Of a stretch of DNA of 64,000 nt, positions 1 to 9,395 are shown in pieces. This DNA is from UBA6059 sp040222235 (lineage in GTDB: Bacteria > Bacteroidota > Bacteroidia > Cytophagales > Cyclobacteriaceae): NCBI GenBank assembly GCA_040222235.1, contig JAVKDO010000090.1:19035-83034 (forward strand). The letters are read 5' to 3'. The notes beneath the pieces were generated by a model. The model searched no databases and was not told the DNA's origin. It saw only the letters and a program-made list of their open reading frames with translations. The position numbers and the translations under genes were made by a program. Each line of letters starts with the position of its first letter. Positions within the stretch are counted from its first letter, which is position 1.

Positions 1-1
1 G

Positions 2-328
2 GACTTGTTCCAAAAGTCAAGGAAGAAAGATGCTGATGCCATAGCTGACCTTGCCTTGAAGAATTTTGTGGAAATGCGAGATCATGTGGCTGATGAGCGA
101 TTTTTAGTCCAGAAGAAAGTGGAGGCTAAGCTTCATGACTTGTATCCTAGCGAGTGGATACCTCAATATACCATGGTGACCTTTAGCCACATTCCATATT
201 CTGAAGCGTGGCAGAGAGGCAATTTGCAAAACAAAGTCATTCAACCGTTTCTCACCGAAGAAGTGTTGAATGACCCTGATTTAGTGGATTGTGAAGAGGT
301 TATCGCGGCACTGAGATCAGTACTCTAA
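2..328 (+). CDS. kmo: kynurenine 3-monooxygenase, C-terminal part (cut by window edge)
   Basis: The open frame runs in from the left edge, so only about the last 108 residues are present. Kynurenine 3-monooxygenase is a flavoprotein that hydroxylates kynurenine to 3-hydroxykynurenine in tryptophan breakdown and de novo NAD synthesis. The visible part matches the C-terminal half of the family: a DADAIADLALKNFVEMRD block at about residues 9-26, then a YTMVTFSHIPYSEAW block. The FAD-binding N-terminus lies outside the window. The stop overlaps by 12 bp the 3' end of the convergent gene at 317-778. The TTG inside the frame at position 5 is not a real start. The assignment rests on family recall of these motifs. 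Confidence 0.82.
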   Translation, partial: DLFQKSRKKDADAIADLALKNFVEMRDHVADERFLVQKKVEAKLHDLYPSEWIPQYTMVTFSHIPYSEAWQRGNLQNKVIQPFLTEEVLNDPDLVDCEEVIAALRSVL

Positions 329-778
329 CTGAAGCCGCTTTGACAATTCATCTATAGATTCCTGTTCGACTTCTGAGATGCCGTCGGCAGCATTGGCAAA
401 GAGATACATACTCTCTAGGACGAATTCCTTTGAAGTGCGATCACTTTTGATGTGATCTTTGAGAACATTAAGGAATTTCTTTTCCCATTTGGCAAGGTTC
501 TCAAGCAAGTAGCGGAACTCCGTGCGGAAGTTCATGGCCAATGCCGTCTTGTCGCCTGTAGTGCTTTGATCATTGTAGAACTCTTCCGCCATTCCATCTG
601 CCAGCTGTAAGACAGCATCCCACTCTTCTGGGTCTAACTTGCCATCAGACATACATATCATCAATGATGGAAACAGGCTAAGGATATACTCGAATTCTTC
701 TATCGAAATATTCGCACTTCGTGTTTTTTTGTACTCCGTAAAGAGTTGTTCGGTTTGCTGATTCATCTGCGCTATCAT
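317..778 (-). CDS. TerB-like small helical protein
   Basis: A 153-residue soluble, all-helical acidic protein with no signal peptide or membrane segment. Two stretches resemble the acidic motif of TerB/tellurite-resistance-fold domains: SDGKLDPEEW near residue 45, and ADGISEVEQESIDELSKRL near the C-terminus. This would suggest a metal-binding TerB-like domain of unknown role, but the match is by eye and weak. Translation may start at the listed ATG or at Met5. The gene is monocistronic, converges on kmo with a 12 bp overlap of 3' ends, and is divergent from crtD across a 154 bp AT-rich gap. Confidence 0.6.
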   Translation of the reverse strand: MIAQMNQQTEQLFTEYKKTRSANISIEEFEYILSLFPSLMICMSDGKLDPEEWDAVLQLADGMAEEFYNDQSTTGDKTALAMNFRTEFRYLLENLAKWEKKFLNVLKDHIKSDRTSKEFVLESMYLFANAADGISEVEQESIDELSKRLQLEY

Positions 779-932
779 TCTCCTATTAAATTAGTAGATA
801 AAAAAATCACTTCTAACTGTTAATACGAATTCTTTGAAAAAGGTGACGTATAAATATGATTATTTTACTAAAAAATTTAATCATGGCAAGAAATATAAAT
901 TAACATATGCTGAATTAAGCAGTTAGATAACT

Positions 933-2414
933 ATGAAAAAGGCGGTAATCATTGGGTCAGGGATAGGTGGTCTGGGGGCGGCAGTGCGTCTGGCTGTAAA
1001 GGGCTATGACGTTCAAGTGCTAGAAGCAAATGCCTATCCAGGAGGGAAGCTATCAGAGATCAACATTGATGGCTACCGGTTTGATGCAGGCCCGTCGCTT
1101 TTTACCCTACCGGAATTGGTAGATGAGCTGTTTGTGCTGGCGGGAAAGCGATCAAGTGATTACTTTAAGTATCAAAAGCTAGATATCAACTGTCACTATT
1201 TTTACGAAGATGGATTACAGCTTCATGCATTTGCAGATAGGGAGCGGTTACTTGATGAATTTGATACGAAAACAGCCGACGATAGAGCTACCATAGCTGC
1301 AGCATTAGACAAGAGTCAGGAGCTATACGAGATACTAGCAGAGCTGTTCATGTACCGGTCCATGCATCACTGGTCGACCTTCCTCAATAAAAAGGCGTTT
1401 CAGGCCTATTCAAAGCTTCATAGATTGGATTTTTTCCGAACAATGAACAAGGCCAACGAGACTAGGTTCAAAGATCCCAGAGTTACACAACTGTTTAATC
1501 GATACGCTACCTATAACGGATCGGATCCCTATCAGACGCCTGCTACGCTCAACATCATTCCGCATTTGGAGTTTAATATAGGGGCCTTTTTTCCTGATAA
1601 GGGCATGCACGATATCACCATGAGCATTTATGGCTTGGCTAAAGAATTAGGTGTGAACTTTCTCTTCAATCACCCAGTTGAAAAAATCATTCTAGAATCT
1701 AAGAAGGCGGTAGGTGTAGTTTGTCTAGGACAGCAGATAATGGGTGATCTGGTGGTGAGCAATATGGATATCGTCAACACCTACCGGAAATTGATGACGG
1801 ATATCGACCCCCCTGAGCTATTGTTGAAGCAGCCAAAGTCAAGTAGCGCGCTCATTTTTTATTGGGGTATCCAAGGTCAATTTGAGCAACTCGGTCTGCA
1901 TAATATTTTCTTCTCAAAGGACTATCAAAAAGAGTTTAGACATATTTTCAAGGAAGGTAATATCACAGACGATCCTACGGTATATGTTAACATAACGAGT
2001 AAGTATAAGTCAGATGATGCGCCAAAAGGTTGTGAGAATTGGTTTACAATGATCAATGTGCCAAATAACCAAGGACAAGACTGGGAAGTACTTATCGATA
2101 ATGCACGGTCGAATATTATTAAAAAGCTAAGCCGAATAATAGGTCGGGATATCGGTGAGCTGATCACCTGTGAAGAAATACTTGACCCAAGGACAATTGA
2201 GTCGAAAACTTCATCTTCGTTGGGGGCACTTTATGGCAATAGCTCCAATAACAAGTACGCGGCATTTTTGCGTCATGCTAACTTTTCTAGAAAGTATAAA
2301 AACCTTTATTTCTGCGGGGGCAGTGTCCATCCTGGCGGAGGGATTCCATTGTCGCTGTTAAGTGCGAGAATTATGGCAGAGGAGCTGCCTGATCTTCGGG
2401 TTCCTGCGGGATGA
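933..2414 (+). CDS. crtD: carotenoid desaturase, CrtD-type (1-hydroxycarotenoid 3,4-desaturase)
   Basis: This 493-residue flavoprotein belongs to the phytoene-desaturase family. The N-terminal dinucleotide-binding motif GSGIGGLGAAVRLA is at about residues 8-21, followed by EANAYPGGKLSE. The FAD-binding C-terminal block FCGGSVHPGGGIPLSLLSA sits near residues 460-478. The sequence FDAGPSLFTLPELVDELF and a CHYFYEDG motif are what I recall of the Bacteroidota CrtD group. CrtI of the same phylum usually has FDMGPSWYWMP at that place. CrtD introduces the 3,4 double bond in 1-hydroxy acyclic or monocyclic carotenoids such as myxol or flexixanthin. No other carotenoid gene is nearby. The 3' end overlaps the convergent transglycosylase gene by 44 bp. 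Two copies of the TTCCGGTAGG motif lie inside it (1106-1115 and 1780-1789). Confidence 0.78.
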   Translation: MKKAVIIGSGIGGLGAAVRLAVKGYDVQVLEANAYPGGKLSEINIDGYRFDAGPSLFTLPELVDELFVLAGKRSSDYFKYQKLDINCHYFYEDGLQLHAFADRERLLDEFDTKTADDRATIAAALDKSQELYEILAELFMYRSMHHWSTFLNKKAFQAYSKLHRLDFFRTMNKANETRFKDPRVTQLFNRYATYNGSDPYQTPATLNIIPHLEFNIGAFFPDKGMHDITMSIYGLAKELGVNFLFNHPVEKIILESKKAVGVVCLGQQIMGDLVVSNMDIVNTYRKLMTDIDPPELLLKQPKSSSALIFYWGIQGQFEQLGLHNIFFSKDYQKEFRHIFKEGNITDDPTVYVNITSKYKSDDAPKGCENWFTMINVPNNQGQDWEVLIDNARSNIIKKLSRIIGRDIGELITCEEILDPRTIESKTSSSLGALYGNSSNNKYAAFLRHANFSRKYKNLYFCGGSVHPGGGIPLSLLSARIMAEELPDLRVPAG

Positions 2415-3870
2415 TGTCAAGGTAGTTCTCGTACAGGGAAAAAATATCAGCTACATAATTCACCGGTTCTATGCCCCTGCAATAGCCATGCTTCACAACG
2501 GGATCATTGAAGAACTTGGCGTAGGACTTTTGAAGAAGATAGAAAGCCACATTGTCGTCCCAAACGGTCGTATCTTTTTCATACTTACGGGCAAGTCTCA
2601 CCGCATCCATTACATGCCCTTGCCCTACGTTATAGGAGCCCAATACAAATTTGACGCGCTCTATTGAATCGGGTATGTGAGGCTTCCAGTAGTCTTCGAG
2701 CCATACCAGATAGTTTGACCCTGCATCGATGCTTTGAACTGGATCTAACAGGTTCCTTGCACCAAATCGAGCACCTGTCTTGGGCATAATCTGCATTAAT
2801 CCAACTGCACCAGCCCATGATTTAGTATTAGGGTCAAATCTTGACTCCTTGTTGATTTGTGCCGCCAGTAGTCGCCAATCCCAGTCAAGCTTGCTGGCGC
2901 CTTGTCGGATGAGACTATCATAAGGCGAAATTCGTCCATCGCCAGTCGAGAAGAACTCGCTGTTGAGTCTCCTTCTACTCTGCCTGGTGCTTCTGAAGTA
3001 TTTATCATAAATGACGTAATAGTCATTCCTCTTTCTCATCTGATCAATCCAATCATTCAGTCTGGTGAGCAGGTTTGGCGCATTTTTTCTGACTCCCCAG
3101 GCGATTTGTTGAGGTAGACTGACTGGTGTCTTGACATCTAAGTTAGGATAGTAGGATGCATTGACTAATCCCACGTCTTCATCAGCAACAGTATAATCTA
3201 CCTCGCCTTCAGAGACTTTTCTAATCAATGCTTCGGTCTCTACATCCGGGTAATCCTCCACTAAGATGATATCACCCCCAATTTCATCGGAAAGGTTACG
3301 CATTCTGGTAAGATAGGCGGAGTTGTTTCGTACCCAGACCTCCTTACCGATCAGGTCAATCGGGTTCCGAATTAAAGACTTCTCTATTTCATGGAGTTTT
3401 AAGTCGCGCCAATTGTCGGGCTTGCGCTGAACTAGTACTTGTCTTACCAAATTATGATAATGAGTAAAAGCGATGCGCTTCTTGCGCTCTTTGGTGACTG
3501 TCAAGTTGTAGGCTAGTATGTCACCTTTGCCTTGATTGAGTTTCATAAAGCCCTCTGTGAGACTGGGCGTGACCTCTAGCCGCAATTCCACTCCAATCTC
3601 TTCACAAAACAGCGTGAGGAGATCAAACTCATAGCCCATGGGCTCTCCTTTATAAAGAAACAGTCCAGTCGAACTGTTGTCAATAATCGCGGTGAGGTGA
3701 CCTCTCTTGACTATTGCCTCAAGATCAAGTTCGGCAACCACTTCTTCTCTTTCTGGTGTCTGGCTGCTTGTATCTGTGCTCTCCGAAGATTTCTTACAAG
3801 AAGTAATCAATAGAATCGAAAAGACTAGAGCGATATGAGATAACTTACTTTGCATGTCCATTGACTGCAT
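2371..3870 (-). CDS. mltF: MltF-like lytic murein transglycosylase lipoprotein
   Basis: A 499-residue two-domain protein. The N-terminus carries a lipoprotein signal with the lipobox ITSC (Cys25). A periplasmic amino-acid-binding-type domain (SBP_bac_3, about residues 50-300) is followed by an SLT transglycosylase domain. The catalytic glutamate is in the NKESRFDP motif near residue 340, followed by AGAVGLMQIMP. MltF enzymes cleave glycan strands of peptidoglycan at the outer membrane, with the SBP-like domain acting as a regulatory module. Met4 and Met6 are alternative starts. The gene follows the TolC gene of the efflux operon after 57 bp on the same strand, so it may be co-transcribed. Its 3' end overlaps crtD by 44 bp. 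Confidence 0.85.
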   Translation of the reverse strand: MQSMDMQSKLSHIALVFSILLITSCKKSSESTDTSSQTPEREEVVAELDLEAIVKRGHLTAIIDNSSTGLFLYKGEPMGYEFDLLTLFCEEIGVELRLEVTPSLTEGFMKLNQGKGDILAYNLTVTKERKKRIAFTHYHNLVRQVLVQRKPDNWRDLKLHEIEKSLIRNPIDLIGKEVWVRNNSAYLTRMRNLSDEIGGDIILVEDYPDVETEALIRKVSEGEVDYTVADEDVGLVNASYYPNLDVKTPVSLPQQIAWGVRKNAPNLLTRLNDWIDQMRKRNDYYVIYDKYFRSTRQSRRRLNSEFFSTGDGRISPYDSLIRQGASKLDWDWRLLAAQINKESRFDPNTKSWAGAVGLMQIMPKTGARFGARNLLDPVQSIDAGSNYLVWLEDYWKPHIPDSIERVKFVLGSYNVGQGHVMDAVRLARKYEKDTTVWDDNVAFYLLQKSYAKFFNDPVVKHGYCRGIEPVNYVADIFSLYENYLDIIPQEPEDQAAPLP

Positions 3871-3927
3871 CAGCTGAAAAGATAATCAACCGGCTATCAG
3901 TTACCAAAACCTGAGTAGAGCAGGCGG

Positions 3928-5250
3928 CTATTCACTGAGCTGAGGCTGGAGCAGACTACCTGATAATCGAAGCAGCTCCACTTCGGATACCTTGGTGCTG
4001 TATCGTGCATTGAGCAGTCGCGACTCGACTTCCACAGCATTAGTTTGCGCTTCTCTCAATTCTAGTGCCGTTGAATTTCCAAGGCGGTAGCGCTCTATGG
4101 CGATCTCCTCATTTTCTAAGGCCACCTCGAGATTTCTAGCCTCAATTTCTATGAGGTTCAGGCTATTCCGATAGGAAGTGAAGACCTTGCTAATGTCAGA
4201 CTCAATGTTCAATGTTTGGTTTTGAATACCAAGTTCGTTGATTTGTACCGCAAGCCTGGCGTTCTGAGCTCTTCGATTGGTATTCAATCCATCGAATAGA
4301 TTCATCCTAGCGGTAAAACCATAGTTGTAACCATTCTGCTGGTTGCTCTGTAGGAATCCTGCCTCTGAAGTTGACTTGCTGTAAGTATAGCCAGTGTTGA
4401 AATCTATTGACGGGTATCGCTCTGCTCTTACCTCTTGAAGCTGAAGGTAGCTGGCATTCATATTGCGTTGAGCCAACAGCAGGTTGGGATTCTTCACATT
4501 CGCTGAGTTGAGCAACGCACCGAGATCTAACTCGCCGTTAAAATCTATCGCACTCACTACTTCAAACTCCTGATCAAGCGATCTTGCCATTAGTCTATTC
4601 AGATCTATTTTGGCATTGTTCAATCGCTCAATCACCTGTAACCTGAGGGTTGCATCTGAATTTTGATCCACCTGAGCGGCTAGATATTCCACTTTCGACG
4701 ACTTGCCTATTTCATATTTATTCTTGGCAATTTCCGTTCTTCGCTCAGATAGCTGAATCGTATTGTCCAATACCTTCAATCGCTCATTTTCGAGCACAAC
4801 GGTAAAATATGCCGTTACTAAATCGGCCACTGTATTTTCCATTATGATCTTGGTATTGATTGTTCCAGCCTCCTTGATCACATTGAGTCGATCAAGGGTG
4901 TAAAACATGCCCAATCCATCAAACAAAGTCCAAGTGAAATTGACAGAACCATTGAGGTTCTGAGAACTCGCTCCATCCCTAGTGTTTTCTCTTCCGTCTA
5001 GGAAAACTTGAGTCACATCCTGTGTAGCCCAACTTTGTTGGCCTTGTAAGTTTACTGTAGGCAGTAACCCGGCGTTACCCAGGGTGGCGTCATTGACCGC
5101 CACCTCTTCGCCGACCCGGGCGATCTTGATATCAAAGTTATTTTGTAAACCTTGAGCTATCGCTTCCTCAACGGTCAATATATTTTGACCAAAGCTCTGT
5201 GTACTTAGGAGCCCTAAAAAAATGAAAATATAGTTTCTCATGTGTTTCAT
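3928..5250 (-). CDS. TolC-family outer membrane efflux protein
   Basis: A 440-residue protein with an N-terminal signal peptide (about residues 1-21, ending in SFGQ) and two homologous helical repeats typical of the outer membrane efflux protein family, rich in long amphipathic helices. It would form the trimeric outer-membrane duct of the tripartite pump encoded by the two upstream genes. Its start codon shares one base with the stop of the RND gene (5250), so the two are probably translationally coupled. The substrate cannot be inferred from the sequence. Confidence 0.9.
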   Translation of the reverse strand: MKHMRNYIFIFLGLLSTQSFGQNILTVEEAIAQGLQNNFDIKIARVGEEVAVNDATLGNAGLLPTVNLQGQQSWATQDVTQVFLDGRENTRDGASSQNLNGSVNFTWTLFDGLGMFYTLDRLNVIKEAGTINTKIIMENTVADLVTAYFTVVLENERLKVLDNTIQLSERRTEIAKNKYEIGKSSKVEYLAAQVDQNSDATLRLQVIERLNNAKIDLNRLMARSLDQEFEVVSAIDFNGELDLGALLNSANVKNPNLLLAQRNMNASYLQLQEVRAERYPSIDFNTGYTYSKSTSEAGFLQSNQQNGYNYGFTARMNLFDGLNTNRRAQNARLAVQINELGIQNQTLNIESDISKVFTSYRNSLNLIEIEARNLEVALENEEIAIERYRLGNSTALELREAQTNAVEVESRLLNARYSTKVSEVELLRLSGSLLQPQLSE

Positions 5251-8200
5251 TAAACTCTTGCCATGCGCTTTTTGCTACTTGTGACATAGCTATACATGGC
5301 AGGGATCACATAAAGTGTTAAAATAGTAGAGAAGATGAGTCCGCCAATCACACCGATACCCATCGATACACGACTCTCTGAGCCAGCACCTAGGGCTAGC
5401 GCAATGGGCAGTATACCCAGAATAGTCGAAAGGCTGGTCATCAAAATCGGGCGGAAGCGCTGCTCAGAAGCTGCTACAATGGCATCTACTACATTAAGAC
5501 CTTGAGCTTTTTTCTGATTAGCAAACTCCACAATCAGGATACCGTTTTTGGTCACCAATCCTATCAACATAATGATGCCAATCTGACTGAAGATATTAAG
5601 CGACTGGTCGAATATATACAGCGACATAAAGGCTCCTGCTACTGCCATCGGTACAGTAAACATGATGATCAGTGGGTCTCTGAAGCTCTCGAACTGAGCC
5701 GATAATACTAGGTAAATAAGGATTAAAGCAAAGATGAATGCGAAATACAGCGAATTCGAGCTCTCCTGGAACTCTGCAGAAGTACCGGTGAGCGCGGTTT
5801 GAAAAGATTCATCCAGCACTTCATTTGCGACGCGCTCCATGGCTGCTATACCATCTCCGAGAGCATAACCGGGATTTAGACTTGCAGATACAGTGGCAGA
5901 GACGAATCGATTGTATCTGTAAAGTTGTGGAGGAGTACTTGTCTCTGATATCGAAACTAGGTTGTCCAATTGAATAAGTTCATTGGCCGAGTTCTTGACA
6001 TAGAGTGCCGTCAAGTCAAGCGGGTCATTACGGTCTTCCTTTTCTACTTGACCTATGATTTGATATTGCTTACCACCCATGATATAATAGCCGAACCTCG
6101 AGCCACTCAATCCAAGCTGCAAGGTCTGGGCAATGTCTCTAATTGAGACTTGCAGTCTTTTGGCTTTTTCACGATCGATCTCTATTCTGATCTCAGGCTT
6201 GCTAAACTTCAAGTTGAGATCAACATAGTTGAAGGCTGGATCATTACCCGCCTCAAACATGAATTCAGGAAGTATCTCTTTAAGGTCGTCAATGCTCTGG
6301 GCTTGTATTACGAATTGAACAGGCAAGCCCCCTCCGCCACCTCTTCGTCTACCAATAGACTGCTCGACTGTCACAAATGACCTTGCCTCAGTTTCTCTCA
6401 TTACTAGCGGCGTGATCTGACTTACTATTTCTGATTGACTTCTTTCACGATCCTGTCGATCCGAAAGTATGGCGCGCGTAAATGCTGAGTTGGTGGAGCT
6501 GCTACCGCCAAACCCTGGACTTGTCACAGATATAATCCCTTCTGATTCGGGTACGTTTTCCTTCACGAGCGCAATCATCTTGTCAACATACCGATCCATA
6601 TAATCGAATGTTGCGCCTTCCGGGGCAGTCGAGAAAATCCTAAACTGTCCACGATCTTCTTGTGGAGCTAATTCTGATTTCAGCAATCCGGCAAATTCCC
6701 AGATCATTAACCCTGATGCTACGAGTACCACAAAGGCTAACCAGCGCTGCTTCATAAAAGACTCCAAAGAGCTATTGTACATCTGATTGAGCTTCACAAA
6801 GAATGGCTCAGTCTTTCTATGGAGCCAGTTGTGCCGCTCTCTTCTCTTTAGGATTTTAGTGCAAAGCATTGGCGTCAATGTCAATGCCACAAAGGACGAA
6901 ATGATGACCGCTCCTGCTACGACGATACCGAATTCTCGAAAAAGTCGACCTGTCAGACCTTCTAAGAAAATTACCGGTAGGAATACAGCAGCGAGCGCTA
7001 CAGTCGTCGATATTACTGCAAAGAATATCTCTTGTGCCCCTTTAATACCGGCCTCCACAGGCGTCATACCTTCCTCGATCTTAGTATATATATTTTCCAA
7101 AACCACAATCGTATCATCCACCACCAGACCAATGGCGAGGATGATACCTAGCAGGGTGAGAATATTGATCGAGAAACCCGCAGAGTACATGATGAAAAAT
7201 GTACCAATTAATGCAATTGGAATGGTGGCAATTGGTATAAGCGTGGTTCTCCAATCTCTAAGAAAAGCAAAGATGATAAGGACAACCAAGCCGAAGGCAA
7301 TCATCAGCGTCTGGTTCACCTCATCGATTGAGCTCCGTATGTACTTAGTGATATCAAAACCGATACCTAGCTTAATATCAGCAGGTAGATCCCTTTCGAT
7401 AGGGCCTAAGCGCTTGTAGAACTCATCTACTATATCGATATAGTTTGCACCGGGCTGAGGGATGAGTGCCACACCCACCATGGGCACACCATCACGCTTG
7501 AGCACTGTACGTTCGTTTTCAGCGCCGTATTCGGCTCTGCCAATATCATCGAATCTTACCACTCCGCTGGCATCTTCCTTGACAATCAGCGCATTAAAGT
7601 CTGCTGGCGTGTTAAGGCGACCCAGTGTTCTGACTGTAAGCTCAGTATTGGCACCTTCGACAGATCCTGAAGGCAGCTCCACATTGTCCCTGCCAACAGC
7701 ATTCAATACATCTAAGGGAGTCAATTCATAAGCGGCCAACTTTGCTGGATCCATCCAAAGCCGCATCGAGTAGCGGCGCTCTCCCCAAATTTGGACAGAG
7801 CTTACCCCGTTGATGGTTTGTAGTCTCTCCTTGAACAGGTTTTCAGCGAAAGAGGAAAGGTCTAGCAATGATCTCTGATCACTCTGAACATTCAAGAATA
7901 CTAGTGGTGAGGAATCAGCATCTGCCTTCCTTACGGTAGGAGGATCCGCATCTGGCGGAAGGTTGCGCTGGGCAGCAGAGACTTTATCGCGTACATCATT
8001 AGCGGCGACTTCCAAATCTACACTCAGGTCAAACTCTACCGTAATACTACTTCTACCATCACGACTGGTAGAGGTCAAGCTCTTAATGCCTGCGATACCA
8101 TTGATCGACTCCTCCAATGGTTCCGTGATCTGAGACTCGATGATGTCCGCATTAGCACCCACGTAGGATGTACTCACGGAGATTACAGGAGGGTCAACAC

Positions 8201-8318
8201 TCGGGTACTCGCGCACGCCAAGGTAGTTGAAGCCTATGAAGCCGAACAACAGAATGATGATTGACATCACGATCGCCAGGACAGGGCGATTAATACTCAA
8301 TGATGATATACCTGCCAT
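5250..8318 (-). CDS. RND efflux transporter inner-membrane permease (AcrB/MexB-like)
   Basis: A 1022-residue pump of usual family length. It starts with ISSLSINRPVLAIVMSIIIL, the typical first transmembrane helix of hydrophobe/amphiphile efflux RND proteins. It then has a large periplasmic loop, a block of helices containing LAIGLVVDDTIVVLENI (helix 4 with the proton-relay aspartates), a second periplasmic loop, and the final helices. Together with the adaptor and TolC proteins it would export small amphiphilic molecules using the proton gradient. The stretch RRRGGGGGLPVQFV in the second loop is a local glycine run typical of Bacteroidota homologues. It lies 6 bp after the adaptor gene. Confidence 0.95.
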   Translation of the reverse strand: MAGISSLSINRPVLAIVMSIIILLFGFIGFNYLGVREYPSVDPPVISVSTSYVGANADIIESQITEPLEESINGIAGIKSLTSTSRDGRSSITVEFDLSVDLEVAANDVRDKVSAAQRNLPPDADPPTVRKADADSSPLVFLNVQSDQRSLLDLSSFAENLFKERLQTINGVSSVQIWGERRYSMRLWMDPAKLAAYELTPLDVLNAVGRDNVELPSGSVEGANTELTVRTLGRLNTPADFNALIVKEDASGVVRFDDIGRAEYGAENERTVLKRDGVPMVGVALIPQPGANYIDIVDEFYKRLGPIERDLPADIKLGIGFDITKYIRSSIDEVNQTLMIAFGLVVLIIFAFLRDWRTTLIPIATIPIALIGTFFIMYSAGFSINILTLLGIILAIGLVVDDTIVVLENIYTKIEEGMTPVEAGIKGAQEIFFAVISTTVALAAVFLPVIFLEGLTGRLFREFGIVVAGAVIISSFVALTLTPMLCTKILKRRERHNWLHRKTEPFFVKLNQMYNSSLESFMKQRWLAFVVLVASGLMIWEFAGLLKSELAPQEDRGQFRIFSTAPEGATFDYMDRYVDKMIALVKENVPESEGIISVTSPGFGGSSSTNSAFTRAILSDRQDRERSQSEIVSQITPLVMRETEARSFVTVEQSIGRRRGGGGGLPVQFVIQAQSIDDLKEILPEFMFEAGNDPAFNYVDLNLKFSKPEIRIEIDREKAKRLQVSIRDIAQTLQLGLSGSRFGYYIMGGKQYQIIGQVEKEDRNDPLDLTALYVKNSANELIQLDNLVSISETSTPPQLYRYNRFVSATVSASLNPGYALGDGIAAMERVANEVLDESFQTALTGTSAEFQESSNSLYFAFIFALILIYLVLSAQFESFRDPLIIMFTVPMAVAGAFMSLYIFDQSLNIFSQIGIIMLIGLVTKNGILIVEFANQKKAQGLNVVDAIVAASEQRFRPILMTSLSTILGILPIALALGAGSESRVSMGIGVIGGLIFSTILTLYVIPAMYSYVTSSKKRMARV

Positions 8319-8324
8319 AACCGC

Positions 8325-9395
8325 TTAGTTTAATGTTGTGATTTCAACTGCAGAGCCATCTTTAATCTGCAACAGCCCGGAGACCAGTACAGTATCCTGA
8401 ATGCTCAGTCCATTGACGATTTCCACCTCTGTGGATGTACGGACACCAATCTCTACATTGAGTTCTTTGGCTTTGCCATTCTCATATTTATAGATTCTAT
8501 GGCCGGATAGCTGTGGAATAACAGACTCTGTTGGTAGCATGATCGCATTGTCAGCCTCCTGAAGGATCAGCTCGATTTTTGCAAACTGACCTGGAATAAG
8601 CGTGCCGTCGGTGTTCTGACTTATCGCCCTTATCTTCAAGGTTCTAGTGTTTTGATCTATTTGAGGATCAATGGCATACACTTCACCCTCATAGTCTTTT
8701 TTCGTGGCATCAGTATTGAAGACTATTTTATCTCCATTTTTTATCTTACTGCTATACTTACCAGGAACGGAAAACTCCAGCTTGACTGGGTTGATATTTG
8801 CCAGATAGGCGATCCTGGTATTGTTGGTGATGTAGCTGCCTTCGCTGATATACCTCAGCCCTATAACGCCATCGAATGGTGCTCTGATCTTGGTTTTGGC
8901 CAACTGGGCTTCTACCAACTTGATATCTGCGATGGACGTATTCAACTCTGTCAATGCAATTTCATACTCCTCCTGGCTGATTGCCTCTTTCTCCAGCAGC
9001 TTCCTCTGTCGATACTCACTGTCTTCCCTTAGTTTCTTACTGTACTTCAGCTTTTCAAACTGAGCCTCAAGCTCATCGCTGTTGAGCTTGATTAGTAACT
9101 CTCCCTTTTTCACTGTCTTGCCCTCCTCGAAGGATATTTTTTCGATCATACCAGAGATTTCAGATGTAATCTCCACCGATTCATTGGCTATTACTGATCC
9201 TGTAATGGTAATCTTATTCTCAAGTACCTGCGGTCGAGCGATCAACCCACTCACCGGTATGGTGCGGCTAGCTCGGGCTCCTGGGCCAGTTACCGAGGCT
9301 TCCTCTTCTTCGCTGAAAACGCCCATCTTATACGCCCCAAATACCATGGCCGCAATGACCACTAGCACTATTAAAATGATTCTTTGATTTCCCAT
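8325..9395 (-). CDS. RND efflux periplasmic adaptor (membrane fusion protein)
   Basis: A 356-residue adaptor with an N-terminal membrane anchor (about residues 4-22). A lipoyl/barrel-sandwich half motif (ITSEISGMIEKISFEEGKTV) is followed by a coiled-coil hairpin (about residues 110-165), the second lipoyl half (KIRAPFDGVIGLRYISEGSY) and beta-barrel domains. It bridges the RND permease and the TolC duct. It is the first gene of the leftward adaptor-permease-TolC operon. The 436 bp upstream to the next gene should hold its promoter, but I could not identify one with confidence. Confidence 0.93.
   Translation of the reverse strand: MGNQRIILIVLVVIAAMVFGAYKMGVFSEEEEASVTGPGARASRTIPVSGLIARPQVLENKITITGSVIANESVEITSEISGMIEKISFEEGKTVKKGELLIKLNSDELEAQFEKLKYSKKLREDSEYRQRKLLEKEAISQEEYEIALTELNTSIADIKLVEAQLAKTKIRAPFDGVIGLRYISEGSYITNNTRIAYLANINPVKLEFSVPGKYSSKIKNGDKIVFNTDATKKDYEGEVYAIDPQIDQNTRTLKIRAISQNTDGTLIPGQFAKIELILQEADNAIMLPTESVIPQLSGHRIYKYENGKAKELNVEIGVRTSTEVEIVNGLSIQDTVLVSGLLQIKDGSAVEITTLN

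Noticed and set aside
6787..7419. A 210-residue frame opposite the RND gene
   Set aside because: It lies wholly inside the conserved RND coding region on the other strand, is low in complexity and matches no family. It is a shadow frame.
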